This document shows positions 1-16,259 of a DNA stretch of 64,000 nucleotides, in pieces. This DNA is from Halictus rubicundus (Eukaryota > Arthropoda > Insecta > Hymenoptera > Halictidae), in the NCBI RefSeq assembly GCF_050948215.1, contig NW_027488567.1, positions 682,001-746,000 of the forward strand, written 5' to 3'. Under the pieces are notes generated by a model. It made no database searches and was not told the DNA's origin. It worked only from the letters and a program-made list of their open reading frames with translations. A program made the translations under genes and the position numbers. Positions within the stretch are counted from its first letter, which is position 1; each line of letters opens with the position of its first letter.

Positions 1-3000
1 GGATAGGATAGAGGATAAGATAGGATAGAGGATAACATAGGGGATTGGATAGGATAGAGGATAGGAGACCATAGAGGATAGGATAGGATAGAGGATAGGA
101 TAGAGGATAGGATAGAGGATTGGATAGGATAGAGGATATTATAGGATAGAGGATAGGATAGGATGGAGGATAGGATAGGATAGAGGATAAGATAGGATAG
201 AGGATAACATAGGGGATTGGATAGGATAGAGGATAGGAGACCATAGAGGATAGGATAGAGGATTGGATAGGATAGAGGATATTATAGGATAGAGGATAGG
301 ATAGGATGGAGGATAGGATAGGATAGAGGATAAGATAGGATAGAGGATAACATAGGGGATTGGATAGGATAGAGGATAGGAGACCATAGAGGATAGGATA
401 GGATTGATGATAGGATAGGAAAGATTACAGGATAGGAAACAGGATACGATATTATAGAGGATACGATATTATAGAGGATAGGATAGGATAGAGCATAGGG
501 TAGGATAGAGGATAGGATAGGATAGAGGATAGGATAGGATGGAGGATAGGATAGGATATAGGATATAGGATAGGATAGAGGAGAGGATAGGATAGAGGAT
601 AGGATAGGATAGATGATAGGATAGGACAGAGGATAGGATAGGATAGAGGATAGGATATTATAGAGGATAGGATATAGGATTGGATAGGATAGAGGATAGG
701 ATTGGATAGAGGATAGGATAGGATTGAGGATAGGAGAGGATAGAGGATAGGAGAGGATAGAGTATAGGATAGGATAGAGGATAGGATAGGATAGCGGATA
801 GGATAGTATGGAGTATACGATAGAATTGAGGATAGGATAGGGTTGAGGATAGGATAGGATAGAGGATAGGATAGGATAGAGGATAGGATAGGATAGAGGA
901 TTGGATAGGCTAGAGGATGCGATAGGATAGAGGATAGGATAGGATAGAGGATAGGATAGGATAGAGGATAGGACAGGATAGAGGATAGGATAGGATAGAG
1001 GATAGGATAGGATAGAGGATAGGATAGGATAGAGGATAGGATAGGATACAGGATACGATATTATAGAGGATACGATATTATAGAGGATAGGATAGGATAG
1101 AGGATAGGATAGGATAAAGGATAGGATAGGATAAAGGATAGGATAGGATAGAGGATAGGAGAGGATAGAGTATAGGATAGGATAGAGGATAGGATAGGAT
1201 AGCGGATAGGATAGTATGGAGTATACGATAGAATTGAGGATAGGATAGGGTTGAGGATACTATAGGATAGAGGATAGGAGAAGATAGAGGATAGGATAGG
1301 ATAGAGGATAGGATACGATAGAGGATAGGATAGAGAATAGGATAGGATAGAGGGTAGGGGATTGGATCGGATACAGGATAGGAGACGGTAGAGGATTGGA
1401 GAGGATAGAGGATAGGATAGGATAGAGGATAACAGAGGGGATTGGATAGCATAGAGGATAGGAGACGATAGAGGATAGGATAGGATAGACAATAGAATAG
1501 GATAGATGATATTATAGGATAGGGGATAGGATAGGATGGAGGATAGGACAGGATAGAGGATAGGATAGGATAGAGGATAGGATAGGATAGAGGATAGGAT
1601 AGGACAGAGGATAGGATAGGATAGAGGATAGGATAGGATAGAGGATAGGATAGGATAGAGGATAGGATAGGACAGAGGATAGGATAGGATAGAGGATAGG
1701 ATAGGATAGAGGATAGGATAGGATAGAGGATAGAGGATAGGATAGGATAGAGGATAGGATAGAGGATAGGATAGAGGATTGGATAGGATAGAGGATATTA
1801 TAGGATAGAGGATAGGATAGGATGGAGGATAGGATAGGATAGGGGATAGGATATAGGATTGGATAGGATAGAGGATAGGATAGGATAGAGGATAGGATAG
1901 GATAGAGGATAAGAAAGGATAGAGGATAGGATAGGATGGAGGATTGGATAGGATAGAGGATGCGATAGGATAGAGGATAGGATAGGATAGAGGATAGGAT
2001 AGGATAGAGGATAGGACAGGATAGAGGATAGGATCGGATAGAGGATAGGATAGGATTGAGGATAGGAGAGGATAGAGGATAGGATAGAGGATAGGATAGA
2101 GGAATGGATAGGATAGAGGATATTATAGGATAGAGGATAGGATAGGATGGAGGATAGGATAGGATAGAAGATAGGATAGGATAGAGGATAGGATAGGATA
2201 GAGGATAGGATAGGATGGAGGATAGGATAGGATATAGGATAGGATAGGATAGAGGATAGGATAGGGTAGAGGATAGGATAGGATAGATGATAGGATAGGA
2301 CAGAGGATAGGATAGGATAGAGGATAGGATATTATAGAGGATAGGATATAGGATTGGATAGGATGGAGGATAGGATTGGATAGAGGATAGGATAGGATTG
2401 AGGATAGGAGAGGATAGAGGATAGGATAGTATGGAGTATACGATAGAATTGAGGATAGGGTAGGGTTGAGGATAGGATAGGATAGAGGATAGGATAGGAT
2501 AGAGGATAGGATAGGATAGAGGATAGGATAGGATAGAGGATAGGATAGGATAGAGGATAGGACAGGATAGAGGATAGGATAGGATAGAGGATAGGATAGG
2601 ATAGAGGATAGGATAGGATAGAGGATAGGATATAATACAGGATACGATATTATAGAGGATACGATATTATAGAGGATAGGATAGGATAGAGGATAGGATA
2701 GGATAAAGGATAGGATAGGATAAAGGATAGGATAGGATAGAGGATAGGAGAGGATAGAGTATAGGATAGGATAGAGGATAGGATAGGATAGCGGATAGGA
2801 TAGTATGGAGTATACGATAGAATTGAGGATAGGATAGGGTTGAGGATACTATAGGATAGAGGATAGGAGAAGATAGAGGATAGGATAGGATAGAGGATAG
2901 GATACGATAGAGGATAGGATAGAGAATAGGATAGGATAGAGGGTAGGGGATTGGATCGGATACAGGATAGGAGACGGTAGAGGATTGGATAGGATAGAGG

Positions 3001-3539
3001 ATAGGATAGGATAGAGGATATTATAGGATAGAGGATAGGATAGGATGGAGGATAGGATAGGATAGAGGATAAGATAGGATGGAGGATAACATAGGGGATT
3101 GGATAGGATAGAGGATAGGAGACCATAGAGGATAGGATAGGATTGATGATAGGATAGGAAAAATTACAGGATAGGATACATTATACGATATTATAGAGGA
3201 TACGATATTATAGAGGATAGGATAGGATAGAGGATAGGATAGGATAGAGGATACGATATGATAGAGGATAGGACAGGATAGAGGATAGTATAGGATAGAG
3301 GATAGGATAGGATAGACGATAGGATAGGATAGAGGATAGGATAGGACAGAGGATAGGATAGGATACAGGATACGATATTATAGAGAATACGATATTATAG
3401 AGGATAGGATAGGATAGAGGATAGGATAGGATAAAGGATAGGATAGGATAGAGGATAGGATAGAGGATAGGGTGGAGGATTGGATAAGATAGAGGATATT
3501 ATAGGATAGAGGATAGGATAGGATAGCGGATAGGATACG

Positions 3540-6500
3540 GATAGAGGATAGGATAGGATAGAGGATAGGATAGAGGATAGGATAGAGGATAGGATAGAGG
3601 ATTGGATAGGATAGAGGATATTATAGGATAGAGGATAGGATAGGATAGCGGATAGGATACGATGGAGTATAGGATAGGATAGAGGATATGTTAGGATAGA
3701 GGATAGGATACGATAGTGGATAGGATAGAGGATAGGATAGAGTATTGGATAGGATAGAGGATATTATAGGATAGTGGATAGGATAGGATAGCGGATAGGA
3801 TAGGATGGAGTATACGATAGAATTGAGGATAGGATAGGGTTGAGGATAGGATAGGATCGAGGATACGATACGATAGAGTATAGGATAGAGAATAGGATAG
3901 GATAGAGGATACGATACGATAGAGGATAGGATAGAGAATAGGATAGGATAGAGGATATTATAGGATAGAGGATAGAATAGGATGGAGGATAGGATAGGAT
4001 AGAGGATAGGATAGGATAGAGGATTGGATAGGATAGAGGATAGGATAGGATAGAGGATAGGATAGGATAGAGGATATGTTAGGATAGAGGATAGGATAGG
4101 ATAGATGATATTATAGGAAAGAGGATAGGATATGATAGAGGATACGATATTATAGAGGATAGGATAGGATAGAGGATAGGATAGGATAGAGAATAGGATA
4201 GGATAGAGGATAGGATAGGATAGAGGATAGAATAGAGAATAGGATAGGATAGAGGATATTATAGGATAGAGGATAGAATAGGATGGAGGATAGGATAGGA
4301 TAAAGGATAGGATAGGATAGAGGATAGGATAGGATAGAGGATAGGATAGGATAGAGGATAGGATAGGATAGATGATTGGATAGGATAGAGGATACCAAAG
4401 GATAGAGGATAGGATAGGATTGAGGATAGGATAGGAAAGAGGACAGGATAGGATACAGGATACGATATTATAGAGGATACGATATTATAGAGGATAGGAT
4501 AGGATAGAGGATAGGATAGGATAGAGGATAGGATAGGATAGAGGATAGGATAGGATAGAGGATAGGATAGGATAGAGGATAGGATAGGACAGAGGATAGG
4601 ATAGGATAGAGGATAGGATAGGATAGAGGATAGGATAGAGGATTGGATAGGATAGAGGATATTATAGGATAGAGGATAGGATAGGATAGCGGATAGGATA
4701 CGGATAGAGGATAGGATAGGATAGAGGATAGGATAGAGGATAGGATAGAGGATTGGATAGGATAGAGGATATTATAGGATAGAGGATAGGATAGGATAGA
4801 GGATAGGATAGGGTAGAGGATAGGATAGGATAGAGGATAGGATTGGATATAGGATAGGATAGGATAGGATAGAGGATAGGATAGGATAGAGGATAGGATA
4901 GGATAGAGGATAGGACAGGATAGAGGATAGGATAGGATAGAGGATAGGATAGGATAGAGGATAGGATAGGATTGAGGTTAGGATAGTAAAGATGACAGGA
5001 TAGGATACAGGATACGATATTATAGAGGATACGATATTATAGAGGATAGGATAGGATAGAGGATAGGATAGGATAGGGTAGAGGATAGGATAGGATAGAG
5101 GATAGGATACGGATAGAGGATAGGATAGGATAGAGGATAGGATAGAGGATTGGATAGGATAGAGGATATTATAGGATAGAGGATAGGATAGGATGGAGGA
5201 TATAATAGGATAGAGGATAAGATAGGATAGAGGATAGGATAGGATAGAGGTTAGGATAGGATGGAGGATAGGATAGGATATAGGATATAGGATAGGATAG
5301 AGGATAGGATAGGATAGAGGATAGGATAGGGTAGAGGATAGGATAGGATAGAGGATAGGATACGGATAGAGGATAGGATAGGATAGAGGATAGGATAGAG
5401 GATAGGATAGAGGATTGGATAGGATAGAGGATATTATAGGATAGAGGATAGGATAGGATGGAGGATAGGATAGGATATAGGATAAGATAGGATAGAGGAT
5501 AACATAGGGGATTGGATAGGATAGAGGATAGGAGACCATAGAGGATAGGATAGGATTGATGATAGGATAGGAAAGATTACAGGATAGGATACAGGATACG
5601 ATATTATAGAGGATACGATATTATAGAGGATAGGATAGGATAGAGCATAGTGTAGGATAGAGGATAGGATAGGATAGAGGATAGGATAGGATGGAGGATA
5701 GGATAGGATATAGGATATAGGATAGGATAGAGGATAGGATAGGATAGAGGATAGGATAGGATAGATGATAGGATAGGACAGAGGATAGGATAGGATAGAG
5801 GATAGGATATTATAGAGGATAGGATATAGGATTGGATAGAGGATTGGATAGGATAGAGGATATTATAGGATAGAGGATAGGATAGGATAGCGGATAGGAT
5901 AGGATGGAGTATAGGATAGGATAGAGGATATGTTAGGATAGAGGATAGGATACGATAGTGGATAGGATAGAGGATAGGATAGAGTATTGGATAGGATAGA
6001 GGATATTATAGGATAGTGGATAGGATAGGATAGCGGATAGGATAGGATGGAGTATACGATAGAATTTATGATAGTATAGGGTTGAGGATAGGATAGGATC
6101 GAGGATACGATACGATAGAGTATAGGATAGAGAATAGGATAGGATAGAGGATACGATACGATAGAGGATAGGATAGAGAATAGGATAGGATAGAGGATAT
6201 TATAGGATAGAGGATAGAATAGGATGGAGGATAGGATAGGATAGAGGATAGGATAGGATAGAGGATTGGATAGGATAGAGGATAGGATAGGATAGAGGAT
6301 AGGATAGGATAGAGGATATGTTAGGATAGAGGATAGGATAGGATAGATGATATTATAGGAAAGAGGATAGGATATGATAGAGGATACGATATTATAGAGG
6401 ATAGGATAGGATAGAGGATAGGATAGGATAGAGAATAGGATAGGATAGAGGATAGGATAGGATAGAGGATAGAATAGAGAATAGGATAGGATAGAGGATA

Positions 6501-8050
6501 TTATAGGATAGAGGATAGAATAGGATGGAGGATAGGATAGGATAAAGGATAGGATAGGATAGAGGATAGGATAGGATAGAGGATAGGATAGGATAGAGGA
6601 TAGGATAGGATATAGGATAGGATAGGATAGAGGATAGGATAGGATAGAGGATAGGATAGGATAGATGATTGGATAGGATAGAGGATACCAAAGGATAGAG
6701 GATAGGATAGGATTGAGGATAGGATAGGAAAGAGGACAGGATAGGATACAGGATACGATATTATAGAGGATACGATATTATAGAGGATAGGATAGGATAG
6801 AGGATAGGATAGGATAGAGGATAGGATAGGATAGAGGATAGGATAGGATAGAGGATAGGATAGGACAGAGGATAGGATAGGATAGAGGATAGGATAGGAT
6901 AGAGGATAGGATAGAGGATTGGATAGGATAGAGGATATTATAGGATAGAGGATAGGATAGGATAGCGGATAGGATACGGATAGAGGATAGCATAGGATAG
7001 AGGATAGGATAGAGGACAGGATAGAGGATTGGATAGGATAGAGGATATTATAGGATAGAGGATAGGATAGGATAGAGGATAGGATAGGGTAGAGGATAGG
7101 ATAGGATAGAGGATAGGATTGGATATAGGATAGGATAGGATAGGATAGAGGATAGGATAGGATAGAGGATAGGATAGGATAGAGGATAGGACAGGATAGA
7201 GGATAGGATAGGATAGAGGATAGGATAGGATAGAGGATAGGATAGGATTGAGGATAGGATAGTAAAGATGACAGGATAGGATACAGGATACGATATTATA
7301 GAGGATACGATATTATAGAGGATAGGATAGGATAGAGGATAGGATAGGGTAGAGGATAGGATAGGATAGAGGATAGGATACGGATAGAGGATAGGATAGG
7401 ATAGAGGATAGGATAGAGGATTGGATAGGATTGAGGATATTATAGGATAGAGGATAGGATAGGATGGAGGATATAATAGGATAGAGGATAAGATAGGATA
7501 GAGGATAGGATAGGATAGAGGTTAGGATAGGATAGGATAGAGGATTGGATAGGATAGAGGATAGGATAGGATTGAGGATAGGATAGTAAAGATGACAGGA
7601 TAGGATACAGGATACGATATTATAGAGGATACGATATTATAGAGGATAGGATAGGATAGAGGATAGGGTAGGATAGAGGATAGGATAGGATAGAGGATAG
7701 GATAGGATGGAGGATAGGATAGGATATAGGATATAGGATAGGATAGAGGATAGGATAGGATAGAGGATAGGATAGGGTAGAGGATAGGATAGGATAGAGG
7801 ATAGGATACGGATAGAGGATAGGATAGGATAGAGGATAGGATAGGATAGAGGATAGGATAGGGTAGAGGATTGGATAGGATAGAGGATATTATAGGATAG
7901 AGGATAGGATAGGATGGAGGATAGGATAGGATAGAGGATAAGATAGGATAGAGGATAACATAGGGGATTGGATAGGATAGAGGATAGGAGACCATAGAGG
8001 ATAGGATAGGATTGATGATAGGATAGGAAAGATTACAGGATAGGATACAG
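3540..8050. repeat. Higher-order repeat, two diverged copies of about 2.2-2.5 kb
   Basis: Sequence from about 3.55-5.6 kb recurs at about 5.8-8.05 kb. The shared order is a GATACGATGG/GCGGATAGG region, a TATGTTAGG word, a CCAAAGG word (near 4.39 and 6.69 kb) and finally the GAGACCATAGAGG anchor (near 5.53 and 7.99 kb, 2456 bp apart). The copies differ by whole-unit insertions, so the spacing is not constant along them. Confidence 0.65.
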
Positions 8051-8589
8051 GATACGATATTATAGAGGATACGATATTATAGAGGATAGGATAGGATAGA
8101 GCATAGGGTAGGATAGAGGATAGGATAGGATAGAGGATAGGATAGGATGGAGGATAGGATAGGATATAGGATATAGGATAGGATAGAGGATAGGATAGGA
8201 TAGAGGATAGGATAGGATAGATGATAGGATAGGACAGAGAATAGGATAGGATAGAGGATAGGATATTATAGAGGATAGGATATAGGATTGGATAGGATAG
8301 AGGATAGGATTGGATAGAGGATAGGATAGGATTGAGGATAGGAGAGGATAGAGGATAGGAGAGGATAGAGTATAGGATAGGATAGAGGATAGGATAGGAT
8401 AGCGGATAGGATAGTATGGAGTATACGATAGAATTGAGGATAGGATAGGGTTGAGGATAGGATAGGATAGAGGATAGGATAGGATAGAGGATAGGATAGG
8501 ATAGAGGATTGGATAGGCTAGAGGATGCGATAGGATAGAGGATAGGATAGGATGGAGGATAGGATAGGATAGAGGATAAGATAGGATAG

Positions 8590-11500
8590 AGGATAGGAGA
8601 CCATAGAGGATAGGATAGGATTGATGATAGGATAGGGAAGATTACAGGATAGGATACATTATACGATATTATAGAGGATACGATATTATAGAGGATAGGA
8701 TAGGATAGAGGATAGGATAGGATAGAGGATAGGATAGGATGGAGGATAGGATAGGATATAGGATAGGATAGGATAGAGGATAGGATAGGATAGAGGATAG
8801 GATAGGGGATTGGATAGCATAGAGGATACGAGACGATAGAGGATAGGATAGGATAGAGGATAACATAGGGGATTGGATAGCATAGAGGATAGGAGACGAT
8901 AGAGGATAGGATAGGATAGACAATAGAATAGGATAGATGATATTATAGGATAGAGGATAGGATATAGGATTGGATAGGATAGAGGATAGGATCGGATAGA
9001 GGATAGGATAGGATTGAGGATAGGAGAGGATAGAGCAGATGATATAGCATAGGAAAGAAGTGAGGATAGGATAGGATAGAATATAGGATAGGATAGAGAG
9101 TAGGATAGGATAGATGATGTTATAGGATAGAGGATAGGATAGGATGGAGGATAGGACAGGATAGAGGATAGGATAGGATAGAGGATAGGATAGGATAGAG
9201 GATAGGATAGGATAGAGGATAGGATAGGACAGAGGATAGGATAGGATAGAGGATAGGGTAGGATAGTGGATAGGATAGGATAGAGGATAGGATAGAGGAT
9301 AGGATAGAGGATTGGATAGGATAGAGGATATTATAGGATAGAGGATAGGATAGGATAGCGGATAGGATACGGATAGAGGATAGGATAGGATAGAGGATAG
9401 GATAGAGGATAGGATAGAGGATTGGATAGGATAGAGGATATTATAGGATAGAGGATAGGATAGGATAGAGGATAGGATAGGGTAGAGGATAGGATAGGAT
9501 AGAGGATAGGATTGGATATAGGATAGGATAGGATAGGATAGAGGATAGGATAGGATAGAGGATAGGATAGGATAGAGGATAGGACAGGATAGAGGATAGG
9601 ATAGGATAGAGGATAGGATAGGATAGAGGATAGTATAGGATTGAGGATAGGATAGTAAAGATGACAGGATAGGATACAGGATACGATATTATAGAGGATA
9701 CGATATTATAGAGGATAGGATAGGATAGAGGATAGGATAGGGTAGAGGATAGGATAGGATAGAGGATAGGATAGGATAGAGGATAGGATAGAGGATAGGA
9801 TAGAGGATTGGATAGGATAGAGGATATTATAGGATAGAGGATAGGATAGGATGGAGGATAGGATAGGATAGAGGATAAGATAGGATAGAGGATAACATAG
9901 GGGATTGGATAGGATAGAGGATAGGAGACCATAGAGGATAGGATAGGATTGATGATAGGATAGGAAAGATTACAGGATAGGATACAGGATACGATATTAT
10001 AGAGGATGCGATATTATAGAGGATAGGATAGGATAGAGGATAGGGTAGGATAGAGGATAGGATAGGATAGAGGATAGGATAGGATGGAGGATAGGATAGG
10101 ATATAGGATAGGATAGGATAGAGGATAGGATAGGATAGAGGATAGGATAGGATAGATGATAGGATAGGACAGAGGATAGGATAGGATAGAGGATAGGATA
10201 TTATAGAGGATAGGATATAGGATTGGATAGGATAGAGGATAGGATTTTATAGAGTATAGGATAGGATTGAGGATAGGAGAGGATAGAGGATAGGAGAGGA
10301 TAGAGTATAGGATAGAATAGAGGATAGGATAGGATAGCGGATAGGATAGTATGGAGTATACGATAGAATTGAGGATAGGATAGGGTTGAGGATAGGATAG
10401 GATAGAGGATAGGATAGGATAGAGGATAGGATAGGATAGAGGATTGAATAGGCTAGAGGATGCGATAGGATAGAGGATAGGATAGGATAGAGGATAGGAT
10501 AGGATAGAGGATAGGACAGGATAGAGGATAGGATAGGATAGAGGATAGGATAGGATAGAGGATAGGATAGGAAAGAGGATAGGATAGGATACAGGATACG
10601 ATATTATAGAGGATACGATATTATAGAGGATAGGAGAGGATAGAGGATAGGAGAGGATAGAGGATAGGATAGGATAGCGGATAGGATAGTATGGAGTATA
10701 CGATAGAATTGAGGATAGGATAGGGTTGAGGATACTATAGGATAGAGGATAGGAGAAGATAGAGGATAGGATAGGATGGAGGATAGGATACGATAGAGGA
10801 TAGGATAGAGAATAGGATAGGATAGAGGGTAGGGGATTGGATCGGATACAGGATAGGAGACGGTAGAGGATTGGATAGGATAGAGGATAGGATAGGATAG
10901 AGGATATTATAGGATAGAGGATAGGATAGGATTGAGGATAGGATAGGATAGAGGATAAGATAGGATAGAGGATAACATAGGGGATTGGATAGGATAGAGG
11001 ATAGGAGACCATAGAGGATAGGATAGGATTGATGATAGGATAGGAAAGATTACAGGATAGGATACATTATACGATATTATAGAGGATACGATATTATAGA
11101 GGATAGGATAGGATAGAGGATAGGATAGGATAGAGGATAGGATAGGATGGAGGATAGGATAGGATATAGGATAGGATAGGATAGAGGATAGGATAGGATA
11201 GAGGATAGGATAGGGGATTGGATAGCATAGAGGATACGAGACGATAGAGGATAGGATAGGATAGAGGATAACATAGGGGATTGGATAGCATAGAGGATAG
11301 GAGACGATAGAGGATAGGATAGGATAGACAATAGAATAGGATAGATGATATTATAGGATAGAGGATAGGATATAGGATTGGATAGGATAGAGGATAGGAT
11401 CGGATAGAGGATAGGATTGGATTGAGGATAGGAGAGGATAGAGCAGATGATATAGCATAGGAAAGAATTGAGGATAGGATAGGATAGAATATAGGATAGG

Positions 11501-11760
11501 ATAGAGAGTAGGATAGGATAGATGATGTTATAGGATAGAGGATAGGATAGGATGGAGGATAGGACAGGATAGAGGATAGGATAGGATAGAGGATAGGATA
11601 GGATAGAGGATAGGATAGGATGGAGGATAGGATAGGACAGAGGATAGGATAGAGGATAGGATATTATAGAGGATAGGATAGGATAGAGGATAACATAGGG
11701 GATTGGATAGCATAGAGGATAGGAGACGATAGAGGATAGGATAGGATAGATGATATTATA
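8590..11760. repeat. Higher-order repeat copies 2408 bp apart, with a third at 18 kb
   Basis: A block running from a GAGACCATAGAGG anchor through GATACATTATACG, two GGGGATTGGATAGCATAG words, GACAATAGAATAGG and GATGATGTTATAGG is present at about 8.6-9.15 kb and again at about 11.0-11.55 kb, at a constant spacing of 2408 bp over the central 250 bp. A third copy lies at about 17.95-18.5 kb, 6937 bp further on. The three central segments appear identical or nearly so. Confidence 0.75.
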
Positions 11761-13489
11761 GGATAGAGGATAGGATAGGATGGAGGATAGGATAGGATAG
11801 AGGATAGGATAGGATAGCGGATAGGATACGGATAGAGGATAGGATAGGATAGAGGATAGGATAGAGGATAGGATAGAGGATAGGATAGAGGATTGGATAG
11901 GATAGAGGATATTATGGGATAGAGGATAGGATAGGATAGCGGATAGGATAGGATGGAGTATAGGATAGGATAGAGGATAGGGTGGAGGATTGGATAGGAT
12001 AGAGGATATTATAGGATAGAGGATAGGATAGGATAGCGGATAGGATACGGATAGAGGATAGGATAGAGGATAGAGGATAGGATAGAGGATAGGATAGAGG
12101 ATAGGATAGAGGATTGGATAGGATAGAGGATATTATGGGATAGAGGATAGGATAGGATAGCGGATAGGATAGGATGGAGTATAGGATAGGATAGAGGATA
12201 TGATAGGATAGAGGATAGGATACGATAGTGGATAGGATAGAGGATAGGATAGAGTATTGGATAGGATAGAGGATATTATAGGATAGTGGATAGGATAGGA
12301 TAGCGGATAGGATAGGATGGAGTATACGATAGAATTGAGGATAGGATAGGGTTGAGGATAGGATAGGATCGAGGATACGATACGATAGAGTATAGGATAG
12401 AGAATAGGATAGGATAGAGGATACGATACGATAGAGGATAGGATAGAGAATAGGATAGGATAGAGGATATTATAGGATAGAGGATAGAATAGGATGGAGG
12501 ATAGGATAGGATAGAGGATAGGATAGGATAGAGGATTGGATAGGATAGAGGATACCAAAGGATAGAGGATAGGATAGGATTGAGGATAGGATAGGAAAGA
12601 GGACAGGATAGGATAGAGGATAGGATAGGATAGAGGATAGAATAGAGAATAGGATAGGATAGAGGATATTATAGGATAGAGGATAGAATAGGATGGAGGA
12701 TAGGATAGGATAGAGGATAGGATAGGATAGAGGATAGGATAGGATAGAGGATAGGATAGGATAGAGGATAGGATAGGATATAGGATAGGATAGGATAGAG
12801 GATAGGATAGGATAGAGGATAGGATAGGATAGAGGATACCAAAGGATAGAGGATAGGATAGGATTGAGGATAGGATAGGAAAGAGGACAGGATAGGATAC
12901 AGGATACGATATTATAGAGGATACGATATTATAGAGGATACGATATTATAGAGGATACGATATTATAGAGGATAGGATAGGATAGAGGATAGGATAGGAT
13001 AGAGGATAGGATAGGATAGAGGATAGGATAGGACATAGGATAGGATAGGATAGAGGATAGGATAGGATAGAGGATAGGATAGGATAGAGGATAGGATAGA
13101 GGATAGGATAGAGGATTGGATAGGATAGAGGATATTATAGGATAGAGGATAGGATAGGATAGCGGATAGGATACGGATAGAGGATAGGATAGGATAGAGG
13201 ATAGGATAGAGGATTGGATAGGATAGAGGATATTATAGGATAGAGGATAGGATAGGATAGAGGATAGGATAGGATAGAGGATAGGATAGTATAGAGGATA
13301 GGATAGGATAGAGGATAGGATAGGATAGAGGATAGGATAGGATATAGGATAGGATAGGATAGAGGATAGGATAGAGGATAGGATAGGATAGAGGATAGGA
13401 CAGGATAGAGGATAGGATAGGATAGAGGATAGGATAGGATAGAGGATAGGATAGGATAGAGGATAGGATAGGACAGAGGATAGGATAGG

Positions 13490-14900
13490 ATACAGGATAC
13501 GATATTATAGAGGATACGATATTATAGAGGATAGGATAGGATAGAGGATAGGATAGGATAAAGGATAGGATAGGATAGAGGATAGGATAGAGGATAGGAT
13601 GGAGGATTGGATAGGATAGAGGATATTATAGGATAGAAGATAGGATAGGATAGCGGATAGGATACGGATAGAGGATAGGATAGGATAGAGGATAGGATAG
13701 GATAGAGGATAGGATAGAGGATAGGATAGAGGATAGGATAGAGGATAGGATAGAGGATTGGATAGGATAGAGGATATTATAGGATAGAGGATAGGATAGG
13801 ATAGCGGATAGGATAGGATGGAGTATAGGATAGAATTGAGGATAGGATAGGGTTGAGGATAGGATAGGATGGAGGATTGGATAGGATAGAGGATGCCATA
13901 GGATAGAGGATAGGATAGGATAGAGGATAGGATAGGATAGAGGATAGGACAGGATAGAGGATAGGATAGGATAGAGGATAGGATAGGATAGAGGATAGGA
14001 TAGGATAGAGGATAGGATAGGGTAGAGGATAGGATAGGATAGAGGATAGGATACGGATAGAGGATAGGATAGAGGATAGGATAGGATAGAGGATAGGATA
14101 GAGGATTGGATAGGATAGAGGATATTATAGGATAGAGGATAGGATATTATAGAGGATAGGATAGGATAGAGGATAGGATAGGATAGAGGATAGGATAGGA
14201 TAGAGGATAGGATAGGATGGAGGATAGGATAGGATATTGGATAGGATAGGATAGAGGATAGGATAGGATAGAGGATAGGATAGGACAGAGGATAGGATAG
14301 GATACAGGATACGATATTATAGAGGATACGATATTATAGAGGATAGGATAGGATAGAGGATAGGATAGGATAAAGGATAGGATAGGATAGAGGATAGGAT
14401 AGAGGATAGGATGGAGGATTGGATAGGATAGAGGATATTATAGGATAGAAGATAGGATAGGATAGCGGATAGGATACGGATAGAGGATAGGATAGGATAG
14501 AGGATAGGATAGGATAGAAGATAGGATAGAGGATAGGATAGAGGATAGGATAGAGGATAGGATAGAGGATTGGATAGGATAGAGGATATTATAGGATAGA
14601 GGATAGGATAGGATAGCGGATAGGATAGGATGGAGTATAGGATAGAATTGAGGATAGGATAGGGTTGAGGATAGGATAGGATGGAGGATTGGATAGGATA
14701 GAGGATGCCATAGGATAGAGGATAGGATAGGATAGAGGATAGGATAGGATAGAGGATAGGACAGGATAGAGGATAGGATAGGATAGAGGATAGGATAGGA
14801 TAGAGGATAGGATAGGATAGAGGATAGGATAGGGTAGAGGATAGGATAGGATAGAGGATAGGATACGGATAGAGGATAGGATAGGATAGAGGATAGGATA
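13490..14900. repeat. Tandem duplication of about 0.8 kb in the satellite
   Basis: The string of variants beginning with the paired GATACGATATTATAGAG units, followed by GATAAAGG, GGATGGAGGATTGG, GATAGAAGATAGG and GATACGG, occurs at 13.49-14.1 kb and again at 14.30-14.9 kb, about 812 bp later at its start. Small unit-number differences shift the spacing along the block. Confidence 0.65.
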
Positions 14901-16259
14901 GAGGATAGGATAGAGGATTGGATAGGATAGAGGATATTATAGGATAGAGGATAGGATATTATAGAGGATAGGATAGGATAGAGGATAGGATAGGATAGAG
15001 GATAGGATAGGATAGAGGATAGGATAGGATGGAGGATAGGATAGGATATTGGATAGGATAGGATAGAGGATAGGATAGGATAGAGGATAGGATAGGATAG
15101 ATGATAGGATAGGACAGAGGATAGGATAGGATAGAGGATAGGATATTATAGAGGATAGGATATAGGATTGGATAGGATAGAGGATAGGATTGGATAGAGG
15201 ATAGGATAGGATTGAGGATAGGAGAGGATAGAGCAGATGATAGAGCATAGGAAAGAATTGAGGATAGGATAGGATAGAATATAGGATAGGATAGAGAATA
15301 GGATAGGATAGATGTTGTTATAGGATAGAGGATAGGATAGGATGGAGGATAGGACAGGATAGAGGATAGGATAGGATAGAGGATAGGATACAATAGAGGA
15401 TAGGATAGGATAGAGGATTGGATAGGCTAGAGGATGCGATAGGATAGAGGATAGGATAGGATAGAGGATAGGATAGGATAGAGGATAGGACAGGATAGAG
15501 GATAGGATAGGATAGAGGATAGGATAGGATAGAGGATAGGATAGGATACAGGATACGATATTATAGAGGATACAATATTATAGAGGATAGGATAGGATAG
15601 AGGATAGGATAGGATAAAGTATAGGATAGGATAAAGGATAGGATAGGATAGAGGATAGGAGAGGATAGAGTATAGGATAGGATAGAGGATAGGATAGGAT
15701 AGCGGATAGGATAGTATGGAGTATACGATAGAATTGAGGATAGGATAGGGTTGAGGATAGGATAGGATAGAGGATAGGAGAAGATAGAGGATAGGATAGG
15801 ATAGAGGATAGGATACGATAGAGGATAGGATAGAGAATAGGATAGGATAGAGGATAGGATAGGATAGAGGATAGGATAGGATAGAGGATAGGATAGGACA
15901 GAGGATAGGATAGGATACAGGATACGATATTATAGAGGATACGATATTATAGAGGATAGGATAGGATAGAGGATAGGATAGGATAAAGGATAGGATAGGA
16001 TAGAGGATAGGATAGATCATATGATGGAGGATTGGATAGGATAGAGGATATTATAGGATAGAAGATAGGATAGGATAGCGGATAGGATACGGATAGAGGA
16101 TAGGATAGGATAGAGGATAGGATAGAGGATAGGATAGAGGATAGGATAGAGGATTGGATAGGATAGAGGATATTATAGGATAGAGGATAGGATAGGATGG
16201 AGGATAGGATAGGATAGAGGATAAGATAGGATAGAGGATAACGTAGGGGATTGGATAGG

